Below, piece after piece: positions 7,198 to 15,700 of a DNA stretch of 16,359 bases (the first letter of the stretch is position 1; each line of letters starts with the position of its first letter). The translations under genes were made by a program, and so were the position numbers. The notes under the pieces are model-generated. The model ran no database searches and was not told where the DNA came from. It was given only the letters and a program-made list of their open reading frames with translations. Source of the DNA: Proteobacteria bacterium UBA6920 (GTDB lineage: Bacteria > Pseudomonadota > Gammaproteobacteria > SG8-11); the NCBI GenBank assembly GCA_002448875.1, contig DKAS01000094.1, positions 5,490 to 21,848 on the forward strand. The letters are read 5' to 3'.

Positions 7198-8076
7198 ATG
7201 CCGGCACAAAGCGGAATTCTCGCCCCCGACACTCTGCACGCGCGTTTTCTTACCTATTCCCTTGCGCACTCCGAGCACCTGCCCGGCACCTTGTCCGTCC
7301 TGCAGCAATGGGTAGACCCGCAAACCACGGTTATCGGCGTTGGCCCTTCCCTGGCGGCGGCCCTGCGCAGGGACATACCGGGTTTACGGCCTTATTCCCC
7401 GCCGGCAGTTTGCGCCATCGATGTTCCCGCCACGCCGTCGGCCCTGTGGTGCTGGTTGCGCGGTGACGACCAGGGCGAACTGTTCCTGCGTTCGCGGCAA
7501 TTGCACGCCCTGCTGGCGCAAAGCTTCGCCTTGCAACATACCGTCGACGGTTTCCAGCACAAGGATCATCGCGATCTTTCCGGCTATATCGATGGCACGG
7601 AAAATCCGCGCGGTGAAGATGCCGTCGCCGCCGCCGTTGTCACCGGCCAGGGCGCGGGCTTGGACGGCGGCAGCTTTGTGGCGGTACAGCAGTGGCAGCA
7701 TGATTTCGCCGCCTTGCAGCGCCTCGGCAGCGAAAACAGCGACCTGGCCATAGGACGCAGGCTGCGCGACAATACCGAAATAGGCAATGCGCCGCCATCC
7801 GCCCATGTCAAGCGTACTGCGCAGGAGAGTTTCGATCCGGCGGCGTTCCTTGTGCGCCGCTCCATGCCCTGGGCGGAACAATCAGCGGCCGGACTGTATT
7901 TCATCGCCTTCGGCCACAGTCTCGATGCCTTCGCCGCGCAGTTTAACCGCATGCTGGGCCTCGAGGACGGCATCACCGATGCCCTGTTCCGCTTTACCCG
8001 GCCCATCAGCAGCGCCTACTTCTGGTGCCCACCGCAGGAAAAACAGCACCTGGATCTGCGTCGGCTGCTGGGCTGA
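7198..8076 (+). CDS. DyP-type haem peroxidase (B-type, YfeX-like)
   Basis: A 292-residue dye-decolourising peroxidase. The hallmark GYIDGTENP (129-137) contains the distal catalytic Asp132. The proximal haem ligand is probably His203 (SAHVKRT), and the distal Arg is Arg221 within VRRSMPW. Length and the absence of a Tat or Sec signal match cytoplasmic B-type members such as E. coli YfeX (about 299 residues). It would use hydrogen peroxide to oxidise dyes, phenols or porphyrinogens; the natural substrate is unclear. GAGGAAG stands 9 bases before ATG 7198. It lies 81 bases downstream of the CdsA-like gene; a weak promoter (TTGTAT 7136, TAAGCT 7159, 17-base spacer) may drive it. No encapsulin gene is in the window. 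Confidence 0.94.
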   Translation: MPAQSGILAPDTLHARFLTYSLAHSEHLPGTLSVLQQWVDPQTTVIGVGPSLAAALRRDIPGLRPYSPPAVCAIDVPATPSALWCWLRGDDQGELFLRSRQLHALLAQSFALQHTVDGFQHKDHRDLSGYIDGTENPRGEDAVAAAVVTGQGAGLDGGSFVAVQQWQHDFAALQRLGSENSDLAIGRRLRDNTEIGNAPPSAHVKRTAQESFDPAAFLVRRSMPWAEQSAAGLYFIAFGHSLDAFAAQFNRMLGLEDGITDALFRFTRPISSAYFWCPPQEKQHLDLRRLLG

Positions 8077-8112
8077 GTGACCCTACACACTGCGCACTTT
8101 TGCTTCCCGACA

Positions 8113-8160
8113 GCGACCGGCCAAGTCCTGATCATCATTGAATTTTTTGCCTCCGGTCGC
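8113..8160. repeat. Long-loop perfect inverted repeat in the dyp-ibpA gap
   Basis: GCGACCGG (8113-8120) and CCGGTCGC (8153-8160) are perfect 8-base complements separated by 32 bases. Just after lies a second dyad, GCCGGC at 8159-8164 and 8178-8183, followed by seven T residues at 8192-8198. The latter could act as a weak terminator for the peroxidase gene, although the T run starts 8 bases after the stem. Apart from these, 8077-8200 holds nothing recognisable. Confidence 0.4.
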
Positions 8161-8208
8161 CGGCATGAACGTCGCCAGCCGGCAGTTCTACTTTTTTTGC
8201 GACCACCG

Positions 8209-8237
8209 CTTGAAAGCCGCCTTGTCGCTCCCATTTA
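8209..8237 (+). promoter_or_regulatory. Sigma-32 (RpoH) heat-shock promoter of ibpA
   Basis: The -35 element CTTGAAA (8209-8215) and the -10 element TCCCATTTA (8229-8237) are separated by 13 bases. The known RpoH consensus is CTTGAAA, 11-16 bases, CCCCATnTA, so only one base of the core differs. Transcription would start near 8244, giving a leader of about 70 bases before the ibpA start codon. The downstream gene is a classical heat-shock gene, which supports the call. Confidence 0.85.
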
Positions 8238-8243
8238 TTGAGG

Positions 8244-8316
8244 CACAGGCGCCGGGGCGAAGTCCGCACGGCGGCCTGCATCAACCAACCATATTGCTTC
8301 ATCAGGAGGATATGCC
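8244..8316 (+). promoter_or_regulatory. ROSE-like RNA thermometer in the ibpA leader
   Basis: The leader ends in a hairpin at 8291-8313. UUGCU (8294-8298) faces AGGAG (8304-8308) of the Shine-Dalgarno with loop UCAUC. Pairs are U-A, C-G, a G-G mismatch and U-A, the signature of ROSE elements (UYGCU against AGGA). The outer AUAU (8291-8294) can pair with AUAU (8310-8313). An upstream GC-rich hairpin (GCCG 8251-8254 with CGGC 8269-8272) fits the multi-hairpin ROSE layout. ROSE-type elements are known upstream of gamma- and alphaproteobacterial small heat shock genes. The fold was worked out by hand, without energy calculation. Confidence 0.65.
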
Positions 8317-8781
8317 ATGACACATCTTGATTTATCACCCCTTTATCGCACCACGGTCGGCTTTGATCGTCTGGCTTCACTGCTGGACAGCGCCTTCCGG
8401 ACCGACACCACTCCGGGTTACCCGCCGTACGACATCGAAGTTGTGGACGAGAATCGTTACGCCATCTCCCTGGCGGTCGCTGGCTTCAGTCAGAACGAGC
8501 TGGATATCCAGACCGAAGGCAACACGCTGACGATCAAGGGACGCAAAACCGAAGACCGTCAGAAACGCACTTTCCTGCACCAGGGGATCGCCAACCGCGC
8601 GTTCGAAAGAAAATTCAATCTCGCGGACCATGTGATCATCACCGGTGCGCGCCTCGACAACGGCCTGCTGCGCATTGAACTCAAGCACGAGCTGCCCGAA
8701 GCGATGAAACCGCGACGGATCAATATCGAATCCGACAGCGGCGTGATCGAACATCGACCGGCCTCCAACGCGGCCGCCTGA
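8317..8781 (+). CDS. ibpA: Small heat shock protein IbpA (Hsp20/alpha-crystallin)
   Basis: A 154-residue small heat shock protein that binds unfolding proteins and keeps them ready for refolding by DnaK and ClpB. It matches E. coli IbpA from end to end: DLSPLYRTTVGFDRL (5-19), YPPYDIE (35-41), an alpha-crystallin domain about 37-128 with AVAGF (53-57), FERKFNLAD (96-104) and NGLLRIEL (115-122), and the C-terminal IxI anchor Ile135-Asn136-Ile137. It carries about 15 extra C-terminal residues compared with IbpA (137 residues), ending in NAAA. AGGAGG sits 7 bases before ATG 8317. Expression is probably under double heat control: sigma-32 for transcription and a ROSE-like hairpin for translation. 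The gene is monocistronic and ends at an intrinsic terminator. Confidence 0.96.
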   Translation: MTHLDLSPLYRTTVGFDRLASLLDSAFRTDTTPGYPPYDIEVVDENRYAISLAVAGFSQNELDIQTEGNTLTIKGRKTEDRQKRTFLHQGIANRAFERKFNLADHVIITGARLDNGLLRIELKHELPEAMKPRRINIESDSGVIEHRPASNAAA

Positions 8782-8791
8782 TGAACCGGCG

Positions 8792-8830
8792 ACGGGAAGG
8801 TCGGAACACGGCCTTCCCGTTTTGTTGTCT
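8792..8830 (+). terminator. Intrinsic terminator of ibpA
   Basis: A 9-base perfect stem, ACGGGAAGG (8792-8800) with CCTTCCCGT (8812-8820), has an 11-base loop and is followed by a T-rich run (TTTGTTGTCT). It starts 11 bases after the ibpA stop. On the opposite strand no T run follows the stem, so it works in the plus direction only. Confidence 0.85.
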
Positions 8831-8853
8831 ATAAACGTCATCCGGCCTGGACC

Positions 8854-8883
8854 GGCCCCCACAGGGGGCCGAGCCCTGGGCTC
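8854..8883. repeat. Two adjacent palindromes between convergent ibpA and degP
   Basis: GGCCCCC (8854-8860), ACA, GGGGGCC (8864-8870) is a perfect 7-base stem with a 3-base loop. It is directly followed by GAGCCC, T, GGGCTC (8871-8883). They start 6 bases beyond the degP stop on the minus strand and may act as a terminator or mRNA 3' stabiliser for degP, but no T tract follows on either strand. Confidence 0.6.
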
Positions 8884-8888
8884 TGGAT

Positions 8889-10337
8889 TCAACCCAGATT
8901 GAGTACGATATAGCGTGATCCGCCCTGCTGACTTACCAGCAGCAGAACCCGTTTCCCTTCCCCGGCGTGCAAAGCTTTGTCAAAATCGGTCACATTCTTG
9001 ATGTCCTGGCGATTGACCTGCAGAATCACGGCACCGGTATCCAGTCCGGCACGTGCCGCTGCCGACCCCGGTTGCACGCTAGATACGACAACTCCATGAT
9101 CCGAGTCCACAGCGAGTTGCCGTGCCAGTTGCGGCGTCAAATCCTGAACGCTGAATCCCATTGCGTCTCCGCCCTGATTCGCCACACCTGCCACCTTCTG
9201 CGCACCGTCCAGATTGCCGATGGCCACCGGGATCGTCATCGACTTGCCTTCACGAATGATTTTCAGATTCTCTTTGCTCCCCGGCGGGGTCTGTGCTACG
9301 CGATTGCGAAAGTCGGCAACCTGGCTCACTTCATTGCCCCGGTACGCCACGATCAGATCCCCGGCTTTCATGCCCGCCTTGGCCGCCGGCGAGTCCGGTG
9401 AAACCTGCGCGACCAAAACCCCTTTATGCTCCTTGATGCCGAACGACTCAGCCAGTTCCGGTGTCAGGTCCTGAATTACTATACCGAGAAAACCACGGGT
9501 CACCTTGCCCTTGTCTATCAGCTGATCGGCGATATTGCGCGCCAGATCCACCGGAATGGCGAAGCCCACGCCCATATTGCCGCCGCTGCGGGAAAAGATC
9601 GCGGTGTTGATACCAATGACCTGGCCATCCAGATTGAGCAACGGACCGCCCGAATTGCCGGGGTTGATAGCCGCGTCCGTCTGGATAAAGTCCTCGTAAT
9701 CGTTGATTCCCAGGCCGGTGCGCCCCTTGGCGCTGACCACGCCGACGGTCAGGGTATGACTCAAACCAAAGGGATTACCCACGGCAATCACCCACTCCCC
9801 GACATCCAACTGTGATGAATTTCCCAGATTCAGCGCCGGGTGGCTGGTATCAGCAATCTCCAGAACAGCGACATCGGACTTGGCATCGGTGCCGGTGACC
9901 TTGGCATCGAATTCTGAACCATCCATGAATGTCACGCGAATTTTTTCCGCATTTTGTACCACGTGATTATTGGTCAACACATAGCTGCTGCTGGACAGCA
10001 ACCCTTTGTTCAAGCGGAAAACAAACCCCGACCCCTGCCCCACCACCTGCTCGTGCTCAGGCTGCTGCTGTGGAATACCAGGCTGCTGGTCACCAAAAAA
10101 ACGCCGCATCAAGTCGTCGCCGAAAGGCGAATTAAAAGGCGTGGCTGTCCGGTCATCGGGTTTGGCTTCTACTTTTATCAGCACCACCGAGGGCGACACC
10201 TGTTTGGCTACAGATGCGAACGCTTTACCGGTCTGGCGCAGGCTGGAAATGGCGCCGTCATCGGCGTGTACGCTGGCGGCCAGGGTCAAGATTATCAGGG
10301 AAAAAATGGCAAACAATGAAGTTTTTCTTCTTAGCAT
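8889..10337 (-). CDS. degP: DegP/MucD-type periplasmic serine protease (Do family)
   Basis: A 482-residue HtrA-family protease that degrades or refolds damaged envelope proteins in the periplasm. A Sec signal peptide occupies about residues 1-25 (LRRK, hydrophobic core, then SVHA before DDG). The trypsin-like domain carries the full triad: His125 (TNNHVV), Asp155 (SDVAVLE) and Ser229 (GNSGGP). Two PDZ domains follow at about 280-375 and 390-480. The length equals that of DegP/MucD (about 470-480), longer than one-PDZ DegS. A Gln/Pro-rich stretch at about 84-98 (PGIPQQQPEHEQ) fits the variable LA-loop region. I chose ATG 10337, with GGAG 8 bases upstream and a standard signal peptide, over an in-frame ATG at 10388. 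It stands convergent to ibpA. A possible sigma-E promoter lies upstream. Confidence 0.95.
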   Translation of the reverse strand: MLRRKTSLFAIFSLIILTLAASVHADDGAISSLRQTGKAFASVAKQVSPSVVLIKVEAKPDDRTATPFNSPFGDDLMRRFFGDQQPGIPQQQPEHEQVVGQGSGFVFRLNKGLLSSSSYVLTNNHVVQNAEKIRVTFMDGSEFDAKVTGTDAKSDVAVLEIADTSHPALNLGNSSQLDVGEWVIAVGNPFGLSHTLTVGVVSAKGRTGLGINDYEDFIQTDAAINPGNSGGPLLNLDGQVIGINTAIFSRSGGNMGVGFAIPVDLARNIADQLIDKGKVTRGFLGIVIQDLTPELAESFGIKEHKGVLVAQVSPDSPAAKAGMKAGDLIVAYRGNEVSQVADFRNRVAQTPPGSKENLKIIREGKSMTIPVAIGNLDGAQKVAGVANQGGDAMGFSVQDLTPQLARQLAVDSDHGVVVSSVQPGSAAARAGLDTGAVILQVNRQDIKNVTDFDKALHAGEGKRVLLLVSQQGGSRYIVLNLG

Positions 10338-10377
10338 GGTCTTTGCTCCGAAATTTACAGTACCTGCTATGACCAGC

Positions 10378-10404
10378 CAAGACGCCAACTGTATCCAAAG
10401 TTCA
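10378..10404 (-). promoter_or_regulatory. Possible sigma-E (RpoE) promoter of degP
   Basis: On the minus strand TGAACTT (10404-10398) resembles the RpoE -35 element GGAACTT, with TCTTG (10382-10378) at the -10 position after 15 bases; the -10 consensus is near TCTGA/TCAAA, so this half is weak. It ends 40 bases before the degP start codon. The known sigma-E control of degP in E. coli motivated the search, so there is a risk of bias. Confidence 0.35.
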
Positions 10405-10650
10405 ATGGGAATTTTTCCGGAAAATTGTCAGCTCAGACTGAATTATGGTCGTCGTCGCGCATTACCTGGCAGGCCCGGAACTTTCACATACAGTGGCAGT
10501 CTGTAACAAGCATTGACCGCAGCAAACGCCGTGCGGCGCTCGGGACCGGAACCGACAAGGGATCGGCTTGCACCCGTGGCAGTCTGCGTGTACAGCTTTT
10601 TCCTTATAGCTATCGCTTATATCAGTCTATGTGAAATCTGGGAGGACCGC
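10405..10650. other. Intergenic region between divergent degP and small ORF
   Basis: These bases hold no gene that I can support. The plus strand has a weak promoter candidate for the small ORF (TTGCAC 10568, TACAGC 10591, 17-base spacer) and an A+T-rich run at 10595-10625. No RNA gene or terminator is evident. Confidence 0.4.
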
Positions 10651-10851
10651 ATGCCATCATCGAAAAATCGTTCCGAGCAGCCTACCGTCCCTGGAGAACC
10701 GCGCCACTCGCCCCGCCTGGAACGACACCACATCATCCGTTTCCTGCTGATCTCCGCCTGCTACCTGGGGTTAACACCCGCCATCGGTGACCCGATCGCT
10801 GCTGATACGAGCCGGGACAACACCTACCTGACAGAAAAGGATCGATCTTGA
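10651..10851 (+). CDS. Small putative membrane or exported peptide, unknown
   Basis: A 66-residue reading frame starting with ATG 10651, which has GGGAGG five bases upstream, one of the best ribosome binding sites in the window. The first 27 residues are hydrophilic and rich in Pro, Arg and Ser. Residues 28-46 (IIRFLLISACYLGLTPAIG) form one hydrophobic segment, and the rest is polar and charged (DTSRDNTYLTEKDRS). It could be a single-pass small membrane protein or a long-leader secreted peptide. I recognise no family. It stands alone between divergent degP and convergent atzF. It may also be a remnant of a longer gene, because the 106 bases after its stop hold nothing recognisable. Evidence for being real is the start context only. 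Confidence 0.4.
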   Translation: MPSSKNRSEQPTVPGEPRHSPRLERHHIIRFLLISACYLGLTPAIGDPIAADTSRDNTYLTEKDRS

Positions 10852-10957
10852 TTGGAGACATACACCGGCCGCCGCCGACAACAACACGTTCCTTGAACGC
10901 CGGGACCCATCCCGCGACGGGAAGGCATCCGCCGCGGAATTTCCCTGCATCCACCGC

Positions 10958-12772
10958 TCAATTGTTGTTATCGATGGCGGCCAGATAGGCGCGCCAGCCA
11001 CCGAAGCGGCTGATGTCCTCGGCGCTATCCAACACGTACGGTTCGCAGATGAATCCGGTCAACCAGATTCCACCCTGCAGCTCAACTTTGCCCAGCCCCA
11101 GCGGTGGCGGAATGTCCGCAAGAAAACCGCCCAGTTCACCGGCCGGCATGCGCCAGACTTCGACATCGATGGCTCGCCCATCACCGGCGCGCACCAGTCC
11201 GGGCCGTGGCGGGCCGCTGCCGCTCAACGCATAGAGCTTGTAGCAGGGCATGGTGCGATCGCGCCGCAGCAGCGTCGCGCCGCGTTCGAGCAGTTGCCAG
11301 TTCAGCGCTTGCCCCTGCAGATGAGCCCCGCAGACCGCCACGTCCACGGTCACCCGTTGCCGATACGGCGGCAATTCCCGTCCCTGGAACAATGCCGCAT
11401 TGCGGCCCGCCGCCGTTCCCAGCGCCAGTTGCCAGCGCCGGCCAAAGGACAGCAGCTTGCGATCGGCACCGGCCGCTGCCGCCAGCGTGATGCCAAACGG
11501 CAAACCTGACGGCAGAAATCCACCGGGCAGCGCCAATCCGCAGCAATCCAGCAGATTCATATAATTGGTGTAATATCCGAGGTTGCTGTTGAGGGCAATG
11601 GGATCGGCTGTGACCTCGGCAATGGTATAAATCGTCCCGGCGGTAGGGGTAACGATGAAGTCCACCGTCACCAGTGCTGCGTCCGCCAGGCGCTTGCAAT
11701 GTGCCAGGCGATACTGCGCGCGAAAAACATCGTCGGCGCTGAAGCGTCGGCTGCCGCCAATGATGTCCCGCAGCACCGGCAGCAGCGCCTGCGGATTGCC
11801 TGCCATGAAGTCGCCGACCGCTGCATAACGCTCCGCCACCCAGGGTCCCTCGTACAACAGGCGGGCTGCCTCGCTGAACGGCTCGTAATCGATTTCCCGC
11901 AGGCGGCCACCCAGCGACTGCAGACGCCTTACGGCCTGGGTAAACAGCTGCTGGGCATCCGCATTAGCGAAAAAGCGCAACTGATCGGCGCGTGGTACGC
12001 CGAAACTGAACTCGCTTCCCACCTCACCGTAGTGCCGGTGATTGTTGGCAAATACATTGCGCCGGCTGTAATCGTCGGTAACATCGTAGGCGCAAGCCTG
12101 CGCGAACACCGCATCGGCGTCGTCGGTGTTGAGCGCGAATATACTGACGCAATCCAGACTGCGGCAGGCTGGCACCACCCCGCTGGTACTCAACAGCCCC
12201 TTAGTGGGTTTCATACCGACGATATTGTTGAAGGCCGCTGGTACCCGGCCCGAACCCGCGGTATCCGTACCAAGAGCGAAGCTCACCAGGCCCAGTGCCA
12301 CCGCCACCGCCGACCCGGAGCTGGAGCCGCCGGAGATATAAGCGGGATCAAAGGCATTGGCGCAGGCTCCCCACGGCGGCGGCGAGCGCGTTCCCACCAG
12401 CCCGGTGGCGAACTGGTCCATATTGGTTTTGCCGATGGGAATGGCGCCCGCGGCCAGCAGGCGCTGAACGACGAATGCCGATGCGGATGGCGTATAAGCA
12501 TAGGCGGCACAGGCAGCGGTAGTCGGCACGCCGGCAAGATCGATATTGTCCTTGATGGCGAACGGCACGCCGTAGAGTGGCAGTTCTTCCGGCGTGCGTC
12601 CCGCCAGCGCCGCGAGATAACTGTCTATTTGCGTGCGCGACAGCAGCGTGATCCAGATATTATGATCATGATTTTGTTCTGCGCGTGCCAGCACCTGATC
12701 CACCACCTGGGCCGGCGTCAGGGCTTTACGTCGATAGGCCTGTTGCAGAAAACTTATGCCCAGATTCAGCAT
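10958..12772 (-). CDS. atzF: Allophanate hydrolase (AtzF/UAH type)
   Basis: A 604-residue amidase-signature enzyme converting allophanate to ammonia and CO2, the second step of ATP-dependent urea breakdown. The Ser-cisSer-Lys triad is visible: Lys74 (FAIKDNID), Ser150 (GGSSSGSA) and nucleophile Ser174 (GTDTAGSGRVPA), with the usual 24-residue distance between the serines. The amidase domain runs to about 455. A C-terminal domain (about 470-604) with TMPCYKLYAL, GIWLTGFICEPY and GGWRAYL is typical of allophanate hydrolases and distinguishes it from generic amidases; it is reported to decarboxylate the intermediate. ATG 12772 begins 2 bases after the carboxylase stop, with only a weak AGAGAG upstream, so translation is probably coupled. 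An extension to 12994 would overlap the carboxylase's biotin domain and is rejected. No terminator is seen downstream. Confidence 0.95.
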   Translation of the reverse strand: MLNLGISFLQQAYRRKALTPAQVVDQVLARAEQNHDHNIWITLLSRTQIDSYLAALAGRTPEELPLYGVPFAIKDNIDLAGVPTTAACAAYAYTPSASAFVVQRLLAAGAIPIGKTNMDQFATGLVGTRSPPPWGACANAFDPAYISGGSSSGSAVAVALGLVSFALGTDTAGSGRVPAAFNNIVGMKPTKGLLSTSGVVPACRSLDCVSIFALNTDDADAVFAQACAYDVTDDYSRRNVFANNHRHYGEVGSEFSFGVPRADQLRFFANADAQQLFTQAVRRLQSLGGRLREIDYEPFSEAARLLYEGPWVAERYAAVGDFMAGNPQALLPVLRDIIGGSRRFSADDVFRAQYRLAHCKRLADAALVTVDFIVTPTAGTIYTIAEVTADPIALNSNLGYYTNYMNLLDCCGLALPGGFLPSGLPFGITLAAAAGADRKLLSFGRRWQLALGTAAGRNAALFQGRELPPYRQRVTVDVAVCGAHLQGQALNWQLLERGATLLRRDRTMPCYKLYALSGSGPPRPGLVRAGDGRAIDVEVWRMPAGELGGFLADIPPPLGLGKVELQGGIWLTGFICEPYVLDSAEDISRFGGWRAYLAAIDNNN

Positions 12773-12774
12773 CG

Positions 12775-15700
12775 TCAATCTCTCTTTAGAATCAGCAGCG
12801 TCTGTCCGGCACCGACCTGCTGGCCTTCGTCGCGGCCGACAGCGAAAATACTGCCGGCTTCCGGCGCCGTCAGCTCGATTTCCATTTTCATCGATTCCAG
12901 CACCATCAGCGCCTGTCCCGCCACCACGCGCTGGCCGTTCTGCACCAGCAGCTTCCACACGCTGCCGCTGACCGGGCTTTCGACGGCGACGCAACCGTCC
13001 GGCAACTCCTCCTCGCGTCCCTCATCGCTGATCAGGTCCTGGGCAGCATTGTAATTGATCTGACCACTGTCGACCCAGCGCTGCAATTCGGCGGCAAAGG
13101 CCTGGCGATACCCATCGACGACGGCGCCGATCTCACGGTCGTTGGCCGCGAGAAACTCCTGATAGGCGCGCAGATCAAATGTGGTATGCTCGATGCGCAA
13201 CGGATAACGACCGCGGGGAAAATCTCGACGAATACGCTGTAATTCTTCGCCGCTGACTTCATAGAACCTGATCTGGTCGAAAAATCGCAACAGCCAGGGA
13301 CGCGCGAATTCCGTGCTGCGTCCATAGCGATTCCACATCTGCAGCGTGCGACCGATGAACTGGTAACCGCCCGGCCCTTCCATGCCATAGACGCACAAAT
13401 AGGCGCCGCCTATACCCACGGAGTTTTCCGCGGTCCAGGTGCGCGCCGGGTTGTACTTGGTGGTAATCAGACGGTGACGCGGATCGACGGGGGTGGCCAC
13501 CGGCGCTCCCAGATAGACATCGCCCAGCCCCATCACCAGGTAACTGGCGGAAAACACGATTTGTTTCACCTCCGCCACCGACTGCAGACCGTTGATGCGG
13601 CGAATAAACTCGATATTGCTGGGGCACCAGGGCGCATCCTGTCGCACCGATCGCATGTACTTGTCTATCGCCAGGCGGCAGGCTTCGTCGTCCCAGCTCA
13701 GCGGCAAATGGACAATACGCGCCGGCACGCTCGTCAGCTGCTGTCGACGCAACGCCTGCTCAGCCTGTTGCAGCAAATCCAGCAGTCGGGTCAGCGGCAG
13801 CCGCCGACAATCGTAGTGCACCTGCAGAGATCGTATGCCCGGTGTCAGCTCCAGCATGCCCGAGCAGCGCTTCTCCTCCAGATACAGCATCAGGGCATGC
13901 ACGCGAAAGCGCAGGCTGATATCCAGCGTCTGCGGACCGTATTCCACCAGCAGATAGCTGTCACCCGCCGGCCGGTAGACAACGGCCGGCGCCTCGGCGT
14001 CGGCATCGAGACTGTGCAGCACCGGCGTCGCTGGCAGCGGCGTCAACGCCGCCGGTGACTCGGTGTCGCCGCGAGCGGCCAGATGGGTGAGTAAATGCTC
14101 CTGTTGCTGTAACAGGCGCACGGCAGCATCCAGACTGACAGGCACGAAACAAACCCTGTCGCCTGCCTTCAACTGTCCCAGTTTCCAGCGATCGGCGCTG
14201 ATGACCACTGCCGGGCAGACGAAGCCACCCAGCGAGGGCCCGTCCGGCCCGAGAATAACCGGCATGTCACCGGTGAAATCGATTGCGCCGACCGCATAGG
14301 CGTTGTCATGAATATTGGACGGATGCATGCCGGCTTCGCCGCCGCTGGCCCGCGCCCATTGTGGTTTCGGACCGATCAGGCGGATACCGGTACGACTGGA
14401 GTTATAGTGCACCTCCCACTGCGCGGCGAAAAATTGCTCGATATCCTGCCCCGTAAAAAAGTCCGGCGCGCCGTGCGGCCCATAAACCACTCGCAACTGC
14501 CACTGGTTGCCGATTTCCGGGCGCACCGCCGCGGCCAGCGGCGCCGGCAACGGCAGCGCCGGTGGTACCAGCAGATGCAGCACATCGCCACTGCGCAGCG
14601 CTCGCCCCTGATGGCCGCCAAATTGACCGAGGGTAAAAGTAGCGCGTGAATGCAGATAACTGCCACAATGGATGCCACCAGCTATCAGCAGGTAGCAGCG
14701 CGCGCCCGCCGCTTTGACTTTACCCAGACGCAGCACCTGACCAGGCGCAATATCAAACGGCTGCCACAGGGCCAGTGGCCGGTCGTCCAGGTGCGCTTCC
14801 ATCTCGGCGCCGGCCAGCACCGCCCGACCGGCACAGTGAAAACGCAGACCGGGACCGTTGAGGGTGCATTCCAGACCGGGAGCGTCAGCGGGATTGCCCA
14901 GCAGGCGGTTGCCCAGGCGAAACGTCAAGGCATCGAACGGACCGGACGGCGGTACGCCCACATCCCAGTAACCGACTCGACCCGGATAGTCCTGCACCGT
15001 GGTCAGCGTGCCGCCGCTGAGCACTTCCACGGTCGTCGGTGCATAGGAGAAACTACTCAGGAAGCGCGTTGTCATCCGCCCCTGTTGAAATGTCTCGCTG
15101 CCGAGGACGGCTCGCACGTAATCGAGATTGGATTCGATACCATACAGCCGGGTCTTCGCCAGCAGTGCCTGCAGGCGAGCCACCGCCTGTTCGCGGTCCG
15201 CGCCCCAGGCGATGATCTTGGCCAGCATTGGATCATAGCTGGCGGACACTGTCACTCCCGACTGCACCCAGGTATCCACCCGCCCGCCATCCCCCACTTC
15301 AGGGAAACAAACTTCATCGAGCAGGCCAGCGCAGGGCTGAAAGTTTTTGTTGGGATCTTCGGCATACAGACGTACCTGCACGCTGGCGCCGCTCGCCACG
15401 GGCACAACCGGCGACGCCAGCTCTCCCGCTGCCAGTTTCACCATCCATTCCACCAGATCGACGCCGTACACCATTTCGGTGACGCCATGCTCCACCTGCA
15501 GACGGGTGTTGACCTCGAGAAAATAGTATTGTCCGCTGTCCTCGTCGTATACGTACTCGACCGTACCCGCGCTGCGGTAGCCAACCGCCGCCAGCAGGCG
15601 GGTGGCGGTGGCGTGCATAGCGGTGCGCAACGCGTCGTGCAGGCCGGGCGCCGGTGTCTCTTCGATCACCTTTTGATTGCGCCGCTGGCTGGAACAGTCG

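Noticed and set aside
8041..8076. DyP C-terminus (LDLRRLLG) as an encapsulin cargo-loading peptide
   Set aside because: It ends at the core fold without a flexible linker, does not match the usual cargo peptide pattern, and no encapsulin gene is in the window.
8138..8320. A 60-codon plus-strand frame upstream of ibpA
   Set aside because: It runs through the sigma-32 promoter and ROSE-like leader and overlaps the ibpA start. No ribosome binding site.
8789..10925. The 12-base word GCGACGGGAAGG at 8789 and again at 10914
   Set aside because: A single 12-base match in GC-rich sequence is expected by chance at this scale, and only the first copy forms a terminator stem.
12773..12994. N-terminal extension of allophanate hydrolase to an ATG at 12994
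   Set aside because: It would overlap the carboxylase's essential biotinyl domain in another frame and yields an Arg/Gly-rich low-complexity peptide. The ATG at 12772 gives the normal family N-terminus.
11699..13054. A 451-codon plus-strand frame, and a similar one at 14650-15918
   Set aside because: Both are antisense to allophanate hydrolase and urea carboxylase, whose motifs are complete. No domain or start signals are seen.
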